Shown: positions 15,662 through 21,695 of the stretch, in pieces
Layout of the letters: each line of letters begins with the position of its first letter
How positions within the stretch are numbered: the stretch's first letter is position 1
Assembly (NCBI GenBank): GCA_051871275.1
Contig: JBJECR010000017.1
Location: forward strand, 1-21,695
Source: CAJUPY01 sp051871275
GTDB lineage: Bacteria > Bacteroidota > Bacteroidia > Bacteroidales > Muribaculaceae
DNA: 21,695 nucleotides
Direction of reading: 5' to 3'
Translations under genes and position numbers: made by a program
The notes under the pieces: generated by a model
Told to the model about the DNA's origin: nothing
The model's database searches: none
Seen by the model: only the letters and a program-made list of their open reading frames with translations

Positions 15662-17044
15662 TTATGAAAAAATTTTGCTTTCTATTTTAGTAACATCGTC
15701 TTTAAGTTGTTTTTCATGAGGCAATCTATCCTCAATATTTTTACAAGCATAAAGTACGGTTGCATGTGTACGTGAAAGACGAGTACCGATAGCAGTGAGA
15801 GGCATCTTGGAATGTTTCTTGGCAAGATACATCACCATCTGTCTTGCATCAGAGATTTCACGCTTTCTGGATTTAGTGTAGATATCATCCGGGTCTATAC
15901 CGTAGTAGTTACTTACTTCCTGTGCAATCATTTCAAAATTCACTTGTTTTTGTGTCATCTTAAATGAATTTTGAATAACGTTTCTTGCCAGGTCAATAGT
16001 GATATCAACATTCAAAACAGTAGCATGTGCAACAAGTGAAACCATCACACCTTCCAACTCTCTGATACTATCTTTAACGTTAGAAGCAATAAAGTCAATA
16101 ACTTCATCACTAATCGTCAGCCCATCGTACTGAGCTTTCATAGTGAGGACTTCACGACGCAGTTCAAGATCCGGTCTTTCCAGTTTAACTGTCATGCCCC
16201 ATTTAAAACGCGTAAGCATACGTTCGGACATGCCTTTCATTTGGGATTGCGGACAATCACTGGAAATAATAATCTGTTTGCCGTTAAGTTGTAAATGGTT
16301 GAAGATATGAAAGAATGTGTTTTGAGTTCTTTCTTTACCAATTAAGTCTTGGATATCATCAATGATGAGACAGTCTATACTCTGGTAAAAATTTATAAAA
16401 TTATTAATATCACCATTGTGAGCTGCAGTAGTAAACTGACTTTCAAAAAGCCTTGATGTTACATAGAGAACACGCAACTCAGGGTTATTTTCCTTGAGTC
16501 TGATACCTATTGCATGCATAAGGTGAGTTTTGCCTACACCTGAAGGTCCAATAATAAAAAGAGGATTGAATGTCTTACATTTAGGGTCATTACCTATTGC
16601 TTCACCAATAGATAATGCCACTTTGTTAGACATGCTGCAGCAATAATTTTCAAACGTGTATCTCGGGTTTAACTGAGAATCAAAATTAACTTTAGGTGAG
16701 GTAATCGCCGGATTTGCAGGTGGGAGATTAGGTTTTATTGCATTAGAGGGATTTTCGCTTCTTACAGTAACATTAGTTGCCGGTTCGTTATTTATTTGAT
16801 GATAGTTGTAAAAAAGTTGCGTACCGGAACCATATACTCTGCATATTACTTTTCCCAATAAATCACCGAATTTTGCTTCAATATGTTCAACAAAATAAGG
16901 TGAAGGAACCATAAGGTTCAGTTTCCCTTCGCCAAAACTAATAGAAGTTATTGGTTCAAACCAAGATTTGAACTGCTCAGGGGTGATATTATCTTCTATT
17001 TGGCGAAGACAATCCTCCCACAATTTTATGTGGTTGCTTGTCAT
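15662..17044 (-). CDS. dnaA: Chromosomal replication initiator DnaA
   Basis: Binds DnaA boxes, melts the origin and loads the helicase. The preferred start is ATG 17044-17042 (MTSNHIKLWEDC), giving 460 aa; the open frame extends 20 codons further, to 17104, but runs through the promoter. Domain I is 1-80, followed by a Pro/Asn-rich linker to about 120. The AAA+ domain has Walker A GPSGVGKT (166-173) and Walker B LIIDD (226-230). Domain IV ends with the DNA-binding signature LSRTHATVLYACKNIE near residues 423-438. Complete. It has its own promoter and terminator. dnaN and recF are not next to it in this window. Confidence 0.97.
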   Translation of the reverse strand: MTSNHIKLWEDCLRQIEDNITPEQFKSWFEPITSISFGEGKLNLMVPSPYFVEHIEAKFGDLLGKVICRVYGSGTQLFYNYHQINNEPATNVTVRSENPSNAIKPNLPPANPAITSPKVNFDSQLNPRYTFENYCCSMSNKVALSIGEAIGNDPKCKTFNPLFIIGPSGVGKTHLMHAIGIRLKENNPELRVLYVTSRLFESQFTTAAHNGDINNFINFYQSIDCLIIDDIQDLIGKERTQNTFFHIFNHLQLNGKQIIISSDCPQSQMKGMSERMLTRFKWGMTVKLERPDLELRREVLTMKAQYDGLTISDEVIDFIASNVKDSIRELEGVMVSLVAHATVLNVDITIDLARNVIQNSFKMTQKQVNFEMIAQEVSNYYGIDPDDIYTKSRKREISDARQMVMYLAKKHSKMPLTAIGTRLSRTHATVLYACKNIEDRLPHEKQLKDDVTKIESKIFS

Positions 17045-17073
17045 ATTGTAAAATTTCGTGAACTTTTCCGATA

Positions 17074-17105
17074 CAAAATTGAGGAATATTTTTTGAAAAA
17101 ACAAA
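17074..17105 (-). promoter_or_regulatory. dnaA promoter
   Basis: On the minus strand TTTG (17105-17102), a 20-nt spacer and CAATTTTG (17081-17074) fit the Bacteroidota consensus with one mismatch. The predicted leader is about 20 nt to the ATG at 17044. It argues against the longer reading frame that begins at 17104. Confidence 0.6.
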
Positions 17106-17379
17106 GAGAAAAAATTTGCTTTTTATAAAATAATTACAACATATCTGAATTTCAGCCACTTAACGAAGTGTGGTTTCAAGTATTAATTATTTCATCAGAC
17201 AATCTTTTTTAAGATTTTGTTTATCAGTGATTTAGGGCTGTAAAAATTGTAATCACTAAAAAAATAATGAAAGTAATATCAATTAATAAAAATGGCTAAA
17301 TTGCAACAAATAAAAGGAATCTGCAATTTAGCCAAAATATTTTTTATTTAGAATAATTCTAAATAGCGTTTTTATCTTT
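17106..17379. other. Spacer between the MlaD-like gene and dnaA
   Basis: The part next to dnaA shows two modest inverted repeats, CACTT/AAGTG at about 17158-17171 and AGTGATT/AATCACT (17226-17232 with 17251-17257, 18-nt loop). The part next to the MlaD-like gene holds its terminator. No gene and no exact DnaA box were seen. Confidence 0.45.
17293..17333 (-). terminator. Terminator after the MlaD-like gene
   Basis: GGCTAAATTGCA and TGCAATTTAGCC form a perfect 12-bp stem with a loop of about 16 nt, followed on the minus strand by ATTTTTATT. It shares its core with the nrdJ terminator at 12622-12662. Confidence 0.78.
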
Positions 17380-18273
17380 CTAAAGTAATTTTATGTTTAT
17401 GTATCTTTTAGGATTTTTCTTTATATCAATAAAGAGAGAGTCGAGACTTTTAACAGTATTATTTAAATTGTTATATAATTGCGGGTCATTCATAAGAAGT
17501 CCTAAAGAAGAGTTTGGATTATTCAGTTCTTCAGTAAGCAAGCGCAAATTTTCTGTAGTTTGCTGTATATTCATTAAAGTAGAATCAATAGGGGCGTTTT
17601 TAAGTTCTTCAGATAAGACAGCAATGTTTCCTGTTATTGTATTTACATTGTCTGTTACACCTTCAATGTTAGTCATAACTTTAGGCAGAGATTTTGAAGC
17701 TTTATCAAGGCTTACAACAGTAGCTTGCAAATTAGCAGTGATTGCATCAAGGCGTTTAACAGATGCTTCAAGTGCAGGGTCTGAAACAAGTTTATTTATA
17801 GATGTAAGGAGAGAATCGATTTTAGGGAATATGTTAGCCACCCCCGGCATCAAATCATTTGAAAGATTATCCATAAGTCCGGAAGCTGTTTCTCCAATAA
17901 TTTCATCTCCCACATTGTGAAATTCTTTGTTGTCCGTAAGAATGAGTTGAACGGTGGCAGTTCCAAGCATATCGCAGACAATAACAGCTTTACTGCCGAC
18001 AGGCAATTTAAGTTCTTTGTCAAGACTAAACTCAACCCCTACATGTCCCGGATTGTCATACTGATATTCAATAGAGCGGACTAAACCGATTTTATATCCA
18101 TTAATGGTAACAGGGGCAGATACTGCAAGTCCGTTAACATTAGTGTAAGACGCAGTATAATAGTTTGAGGGCTTAAATACATTTACTCCTTTGAGGAAGT
18201 CTATGCCCAAAAACAAGATGCATAATGATAAAATTACGCAAATGCTGATAGTGATTTCTTTTCTTATTTTCAT
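17380..18273 (-). CDS. MCE/MlaD-family lipid-transport substrate-binding protein
   Basis: A 297-aa protein anchored in the inner membrane by one helix (residues about 7-27, ISICVILSLCILFLGIDFL). The MCE domain at about 37-125 includes YTASYTNVNGLAVSAPVTI and the hydrophobic DMLGTATVQLIL. A long helical C-terminal region (130-290) could extend into the periplasm. MCE proteins carry phospholipids between membranes with MlaE/MlaF-type ABC partners; those partners are not in the window. It follows the amidase gene on the same strand, and the gap becomes about 20 bases if the amidase frame is repaired. That supports one envelope operon. Start ATG 18273-18271. Confidence 0.88.
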   Translation of the reverse strand: MKIRKEITISICVILSLCILFLGIDFLKGVNVFKPSNYYTASYTNVNGLAVSAPVTINGYKIGLVRSIEYQYDNPGHVGVEFSLDKELKLPVGSKAVIVCDMLGTATVQLILTDNKEFHNVGDEIIGETASGLMDNLSNDLMPGVANIFPKIDSLLTSINKLVSDPALEASVKRLDAITANLQATVVSLDKASKSLPKVMTNIEGVTDNVNTITGNIAVLSEELKNAPIDSTLMNIQQTTENLRLLTEELNNPNSSLGLLMNDPQLYNNLNNTVKSLDSLFIDIKKNPKRYINIKLL

Positions 18274-18293
18274 GACTTTTTATTTATATTTTC

Positions 18294-18366
18294 TTACTTT
18301 ATTCTTTTTCCATTACGCATTGTAATGATGAAAGCATCCGGAAAAAGTTGTTTTATTTCTTTCAAT
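18294..18366 (-). other. Out-of-frame 3' end of the amidase gene
   Basis: Read in the +1 frame relative to the upstream gene, this stretch encodes the missing last 25 or so residues of the amidase (QLFPDAFIITMRNGKRIK then TAA at 18296-18294). It lies 20 bases before the MlaD-like ATG. It marks the gene as recently frameshifted, as read by recoding, or as carrying a sequence error. Confidence 0.7.
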
Positions 18367-19332
18367 TTATTTTCCTGCTTCAGTCAATGTAGAATATGAA
18401 CCTTGAATATATTTATATTGACTGCTATCGTAATAATATGTGTAAGTATATCCTTTGATTTTTTTTAGTGATTTGCTATTTTCATTCAGTTTTGAACCGG
18501 AACATAAAAACTGTATATAATAAAGTGTAGCATCCTCGTCAAGAGATTGTGTTTGTCCTACTGTTTGCTCTATATGCTGTGAGAACGCAGCATCATTATT
18601 ATCTTCTTCATATTCCTGAATTCCATCAAGCCGGATTACATAGTCTCTATATCTAACAACAGCATTAAAAAGTGCCGTAGCAAGTTCTTCTTGACCCTTT
18701 TCAGAATTCAAGTATTTGCCACTTTCTCTATATGTAATATAATCTAATTCTACAATAAGCGAGGGAGCTTTAGTCTCTCTAATTACTGCAAGGTCTCGCG
18801 GGTTTTGTTTTGTTCCAAGAATTTTTCTATGAGCAACAGTTTCCAATTCTTCCAGAACATAGTCAGACATTTTTATGCTTCTTTCCATAGCATCAAGACG
18901 TTCAATGCGTTCCTCTTCGCTAAGTGAATTAAGGTTCATCATTTGTTTGATGTTCATTACTTGTGTAGTAGAGCCGTAAGTGGTAGCTCTTAATCTTTTA
19001 GCACCAATGGCATCACAATGTATGGAAAGGAACAAGTCTGCATCTAAATCATTTGAAATTTTTGCTCTATCTTTCAGTTCCACAAAAACATCTTTATCTC
19101 TAGTAAGAATAACACTTATTCCTGTACTTTCTTTTTCTATTTTATCTCTTAGCAATTTTGCAACGGCAAGATTTACTTTTTTCTCAACAACACCATAATG
19201 ATTGGTTCCAAAATCTTTACCGCCATGACCGGCATCTACCACAACTACAAAATTTCGTGATGATAAACTAAAAGCACATAAAAAAATAAGTGCCGCAATT
19301 AAATAATATTTTATGTAGTAAAGTTGTTGCAT
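18367..19332 (-). CDS. N-acetylmuramoyl-L-alanine amidase (Amidase_3), C-terminus cut by a frame break
   Basis: Zinc amidase that cleaves the bond between MurNAc and the peptide stem in the periplasm. As it stands it has 321 aa. A signal anchor lies at 8-24. Zinc ligands are H36 (DAGHGG), E50 (VVEKKVNL) and H105 (SIHCDA), and catalytic E195 lies in LIVELDYI. Residues about 265-321 start a SPOR-like C-terminal domain (YYIQFLCSGSKL to YKYIQGSYS) that stops suddenly at TEAGK. The +1 frame from that point continues LKEIKQLFPDAFIITMRNGK to a stop at 18294, which is what this family normally ends with. A 4-base AAAT duplication, or a one-base insertion, explains the break. The catalytic domain is intact, so the enzyme is probably still active. 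Confidence 0.9.
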   Translation of the reverse strand: MQQLYYIKYYLIAALIFLCAFSLSSRNFVVVVDAGHGGKDFGTNHYGVVEKKVNLAVAKLLRDKIEKESTGISVILTRDKDVFVELKDRAKISNDLDADLFLSIHCDAIGAKRLRATTYGSTTQVMNIKQMMNLNSLSEEERIERLDAMERSIKMSDYVLEELETVAHRKILGTKQNPRDLAVIRETKAPSLIVELDYITYRESGKYLNSEKGQEELATALFNAVVRYRDYVIRLDGIQEYEEDNNDAAFSQHIEQTVGQTQSLDEDATLYYIQFLCSGSKLNENSKSLKKIKGYTYTYYYDSSQYKYIQGSYSTLTEAGK

Positions 19333-19402
19333 ATAAAGCCGATAATATTGAAAGTATAAACGCGGAATTACAAAGAAAACGCCGCAAAGTTTATTTTCAT
19401 TG

Positions 19403-19434
19403 CAAATTTACGAATTTAGGCTTATTTACGCAAT
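19403..19434 (-). promoter_or_regulatory. Amidase operon promoter
   Basis: On the minus strand ATTG (19434-19431), a 20-nt spacer and a perfect -7 TAAATTTG (19410-19403). The leader is about 60-65 nt. It is arranged back to back with the promoter of the GldB-like gene. Confidence 0.7.
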
Positions 19435-19489
19435 TTTTCATCTAATTTATACCTTTTATACAAGATAAATGGAAAATATTACCAAAATT

Positions 19490-19523
19490 TTTGCTATTAA
19501 TTCAATGTTAATAAATAATTTTG
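19490..19523 (+). promoter_or_regulatory. Promoter of the GldB-like gene
   Basis: TTTG at 19490-19493 and a perfect -7 TAATTTTG at 19516-19523, with a 22-nt spacer that is slightly long. The start of transcription would lie near 19530, about 20 nt before the ATG. Confidence 0.6.
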
Positions 19524-19552
19524 TATTGAATTAATTTAAATGAAAACAAATA

Positions 19553-20485
19553 ATGAAACGCATTGCATATATCCTGCTCCTATTACTACTTTTATCTTGT
19601 TCAGAAACAAAGAAGGAATCAGAATCCATTGAGATAGTAAGACTGGACAAAATGCTTTATAATAATGAGTCTGTTCCGGATTCATTATTGAAACCAATGC
19701 TTTCTATTTTTTCCTCACAAATAGGGGAGGAATATAATGCAATAAATTACGTTAATTCAAATTTTTTTCAAATTTTTGAAAAAGATGTTCTTGACAAGTT
19801 ACCTTTACTGTCCAATGTGGAACATGATTTATCAATAATGTATAGTAATGCAAATAATTTATCACTAAGTCTTCCCACTAAAAATTATTGTGGTATTATA
19901 AATCCTTATAATCAGTCTATAATTGTTGCGGATTCAATTGTATATATTGGTCTTAATCATTATTTGGGATACGATTATAAAGGTTATGAGTCTTTCCCTG
20001 ATTATATTCGGAAAAGAAAAGATATATCAAGAATGATTTATGATATAGTAGAGTCTGTTTTAGCATATTATTATCCATATAATCCGGAAGATAATCCAAC
20101 AGTATTGTCTAAAATTGTTTATGAAGGAGCATTGGCTTATTTAGCGACAAAACTTATTCCGAGATGTAATGTCTTTTCATATTTAAGCTATGATAAACAT
20201 GAAATAAGATGGATAAAGGAAAATAGTTCTTTTATTTGGAATACAATAGTTGAAAAACAATTGTTATTCACATCAGACCACATTATTATTTCAAAATTGT
20301 GCAATGTTTCACCTTCTTCAAATGTAATTTGTGACGAATCTCCGGCAATGATAGGAAGATACATAGGTTATGAAATTGTTAGTGCTTATTTAAAAAATAA
20401 TCCTGTTTCTGATGATTGTTTTATTCTTTATCCTGAGTTTTATAATGCCAAAGATATTCTAATTAAAGCAAAATTTAGTCTTTAG
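19553..20485 (+). CDS. gldB: GldB-like lipoprotein
   Basis: A 310-aa exported lipoprotein. The signal peptide ends in the lipobox LLSC, with the lipidated Cys at residue 16 (MKRIAYILLLLLLLSCSE). The body resembles GldB of the gliding and type IX secretion repertoire. The central block YIGLNHYLGYDYKGYESFP followed by YIRKRKDISRMIYDIVES is the most telling, then a Gly/Ala-rich helix (YEGALAYLATKLIP). Non-gliding Bacteroidales also keep a GldB-like gene, so the name does not imply motility. It is divergent from the amidase, in an envelope neighbourhood. Start ATG 19553. The symbol is by resemblance only. Confidence 0.75.
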   Translation: MKRIAYILLLLLLLSCSETKKESESIEIVRLDKMLYNNESVPDSLLKPMLSIFSSQIGEEYNAINYVNSNFFQIFEKDVLDKLPLLSNVEHDLSIMYSNANNLSLSLPTKNYCGIINPYNQSIIVADSIVYIGLNHYLGYDYKGYESFPDYIRKRKDISRMIYDIVESVLAYYYPYNPEDNPTVLSKIVYEGALAYLATKLIPRCNVFSYLSYDKHEIRWIKENSSFIWNTIVEKQLLFTSDHIIISKLCNVSPSSNVICDESPAMIGRYIGYEIVSAYLKNNPVSDDCFILYPEFYNAKDILIKAKFSL

Positions 20486-20596
20486 AAATTGCTTAATTAA
20501 CAAAGCTTAACTCTCCTATTGGTAATCATAAATTATTGTATTACAATAAGATGGAAATACTAACAACAAATTTGTGTAAAATACAGACGGCTCAGA

Positions 20597-20629
20597 TTTG
20601 GAGGTTTTGTAATTATTTTGTAACTTTGC
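20597..20629 (+). promoter_or_regulatory. Strong Bacteroidota promoter upstream of the redoxin gene
   Basis: TTTG (20597-20600), exactly 20 nt, then TAACTTTGC (20621-20629). This is the best promoter match in the window. The predicted start is near 20635, which leaves a leader of about 118 nt before the ATG at 20753. Confidence 0.82.
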
Positions 20630-20634
20630 ACCGC

Positions 20635-20752
20635 TTTTTAGAAGTTACGTCATAGAGATGACGTATAGCCGAAAGTCGGCAAGGTCAAATTCATAAGAAA
20701 TTTCAGCGTTTGTTATGATGTTTGTCCTAAATAGTAACTTTAATAGAAAACG
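20635..20752 (+). ncRNA. Structured 5' leader, unassigned
   Basis: The leader contains a perfect 8-bp hairpin, TACGTCAT (20646-20653) with ATGACGTA (20658-20665) around AGAG. A second hairpin is GCCGA/TCGGC (20668-20680) with a three-base loop. In addition AAGTTAC (20642-20648) can pair with GTAACTT (20734-20740) near the gene start. That long-range helix competes with the base of the first hairpin. I match it to no riboswitch class I know. It could be a regulatory leader or a small RNA overlapping the mRNA. Confidence 0.5.
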
Positions 20753-21247
20753 ATGAAGAAATCATTTATGCTTCTTGCAAGCATTATCTTGATTTTTCTT
20801 TTCTCTTATGGTTTTACAAATGAAGAAATTGGTAATCAGGTTGGGGATTATGCTCCAAATATTACATTCACTTCAAATGGAAAGACTATAGATATTGAGA
20901 AATATCGTGGAGAATACGTTTTACTTAACTTCTGGAGTTCATACGATTCCGGTTCAAGAATGAATTGCAATTTGTATGATTCATATTTTAGAAGTAGCAA
21001 TAAAGAAAACGAAGAGAAATCAGTAAATTATTTGTCTATAAATCTTGATGAGAATGAAATTCTATTCAGTGAGATTGTAAGACGTGATAATTTAGATAAT
21101 GACTCGCAATTTTTTGCCGGTAATCGTAATTTCAGTCAGATTGACAAATTTTACGATATAAAGGCAGGGTTCAATAGTTATCTTATTAGTAAATCAGGTA
21201 AGATTATTGCTATAAACCCAAGTGTTAGTGAACTTAAAAACCTTTAA
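20753..21247 (+). CDS. Periplasmic thioredoxin-fold (AhpC/TlpA-like) protein lacking the CxxC
   Basis: A 164-aa protein with an N-terminal signal or anchor (4-20) and no lipobox Cys. The fold signatures of TlpA/ResA proteins are present: VGDYAPNITFTSNGK (30-44), YRGEYVLLNFWSS (51-63), VNYLSINLDE and YLISKSGKIIAIN at the end. Where active relatives have WCxxC, this has YDSGS (64-68), so both redox cysteines are replaced by Asp and Ser. Only C72 lies nearby. It therefore cannot be a conventional thiol-disulfide reductase and may be a binding or chaperone-like relative. A terminator separates it from the true thioredoxin gene. Start ATG 20753. Confidence 0.8.
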   Translation: MKKSFMLLASIILIFLFSYGFTNEEIGNQVGDYAPNITFTSNGKTIDIEKYRGEYVLLNFWSSYDSGSRMNCNLYDSYFRSSNKENEEKSVNYLSINLDENEILFSEIVRRDNLDNDSQFFAGNRNFSQIDKFYDIKAGFNSYLISKSGKIIAINPSVSELKNL

Positions 21248-21252
21248 TTGAC

Positions 21253-21292
21253 AAGTCTGCTGCCTGATTGATGGCAACGGACTTTTTTGTTT
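21253..21292 (+). terminator. Terminator after the redoxin gene
   Basis: AAGTCTG (21253-21259) pairs with CGGACTT (21278-21284) using one G-U pair. After one mismatch, TGCC pairs with GGCA; the loop is 8 nt and TTTTTTGTTTT follows. Confidence 0.82.
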
Positions 21293-21314
21293 TGAAACAG
21301 GCTCTACAAAACTT

Positions 21315-21330
21315 TTGGCATAATCTTTGC
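21315..21330 (+). promoter_or_regulatory. Sigma-54-like -24/-12 promoter of thioredoxin
   Basis: TTGGCATAATCTTTGC matches the RpoN pattern TTGGCA-N6-TTGC, with exactly 10 nt between GG and GC. The start of transcription is predicted near 21342, 24 nt before the ATG. The CTTTGC part also resembles a -7 element of the ordinary sigma factor, but no TTTG lies at the right distance upstream. Confidence 0.5.
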
Positions 21331-21365
21331 GTTATAGTTTTGTAAACGATTAAAATTCATCTATT

Positions 21366-21647
21366 ATGGAAAAATTTAATGATATAATAAACGCTGACAA
21401 ACCCACATTAGTGGATTTTTTCGCCACATGGTGTGGCCCATGTCAAGCACAAATACCTATTCTATCTGAACTTAAAGAAGAAATAGGGGGAAAAGCTACT
21501 ATCCTAAAAATCGATGTTGATAAAAATCAAGAACTTGCGATGCAATATAGAGTAATGAGTGTTCCAACCTTGATTATCTTTAAATCCGGGGAAGTAATAT
21601 GGAGAGAATTCGGTTTACACGACAAAGATTCACTCAAAAAAGGGTAG
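21366..21647 (+). CDS. trxA: Thioredoxin, C-terminus shortened
   Basis: A 93-aa cytoplasmic thioredoxin with the active site WCGPC (residues 22-26) and cis-Pro67 in SVPT. It reduces disulfides in the cytoplasm. Family members are usually 100 or more residues and end with a complete last helix; here the helix is cut at DSLKKG by a stop right after an A6 run. Adding one A would read LKKRVVFH then stop; removing one A leaves the frame open to the window edge. So the end may be a real truncation or a homopolymer error. The sequence after the stop reads differently and may mark a boundary. The redoxin gene is upstream behind a terminator, so this gene uses its own promoter. Confidence 0.9.
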   Translation: MEKFNDIINADKPTLVDFFATWCGPCQAQIPILSELKEEIGGKATILKIDVDKNQELAMQYRVMSVPTLIIFKSGEVIWREFGLHDKDSLKKG

Positions 21648-21695
21648 TGTTTCACTGAGTGTGTCTGAGGCGAAGGTACTTAAGCCTGTAGACCT
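21648..21695. other. Window end after trxA, nothing recognised
   Basis: The last 48 bases contain no terminator hairpin. They stay open in one frame (SVSLSVSEAKVLKPVD) that runs out of the window. Nothing can be assigned. Confidence 0.3.

Noticed and set aside
20635..20752. Known riboswitch (TPP, cobalamin, SAM, fluoride, guanidine) or SRP RNA in the leader
   Set aside because: The conserved core sequences of those classes that I know are not present.

Overview
This 21.7 kb window is most likely chromosomal DNA from an anaerobic gut-type member of the order Bacteroidales (Bacteroidota). The support is AT-rich DNA; repeated matches to the Bacteroidota promoter (-33 TTTG, about 20 nt spacer, -7 TAnnTTTG); few Shine-Dalgarno sites; a tRNA gene with no encoded CCA; a GldB-like lipoprotein; a GH77 enzyme with two N-terminal CBM20-like modules; and a secreted glycoside hydrolase with SusE/SusF-like and type IX-secretion-like C-terminal parts. 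No genus can be assigned from this alone.

Layout. 1-1245: the 3' part of tRNA-Arg(UCU) with its terminator, a small membrane protein gene, and a GC-richer reading frame broken twice at A6 runs, which looks like an accessory or mobile-element relic beside the tRNA. 1412-4288: a large secreted GH43-family polysaccharidase with its own promoter and terminator. 4439-8970: a tightly spaced plus-strand cluster, panC-panD-ffh-folD-CapA-like (pantothenate synthesis, signal recognition particle, one-carbon metabolism, a metallophosphoesterase-like envelope enzyme). 8971-12541 (minus): malQ followed 4 nt later by an AraC-family regulator gene, abutting the CapA-like gene end to end. 12693-15218 (minus): class II (cobalamin-dependent) ribonucleotide reductase. 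15219-15661: AT-rich spacer. 15662-17044 (minus): dnaA. 17380-19332 (minus): an envelope operon of N-acetylmuramoyl-L-alanine amidase and an MCE/MlaD-like protein. 19553-20485 (plus): GldB-like lipoprotein, divergent from the amidase. 20597-21247: a strong promoter, a structured 5' leader and a periplasmic thioredoxin-fold protein without the CxxC cysteines. 21366-21647: a canonical thioredoxin behind a sigma-54-like promoter, ending early.

Most of the window is housekeeping. The parts that deserve attention are the folded leader ahead of the cysteine-less redoxin, the sigma-54-like element before thioredoxin, the +1 frame break that removes the C-terminal end of the amidase, and the twice-broken relic after the tRNA. 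Several reading-frame breaks fall at A6 runs, so sequence error in homopolymers must be excluded before these are read as biology. I found no CRISPR array, no complete insertion sequence, no rRNA and no convincing new defence or mobile system.
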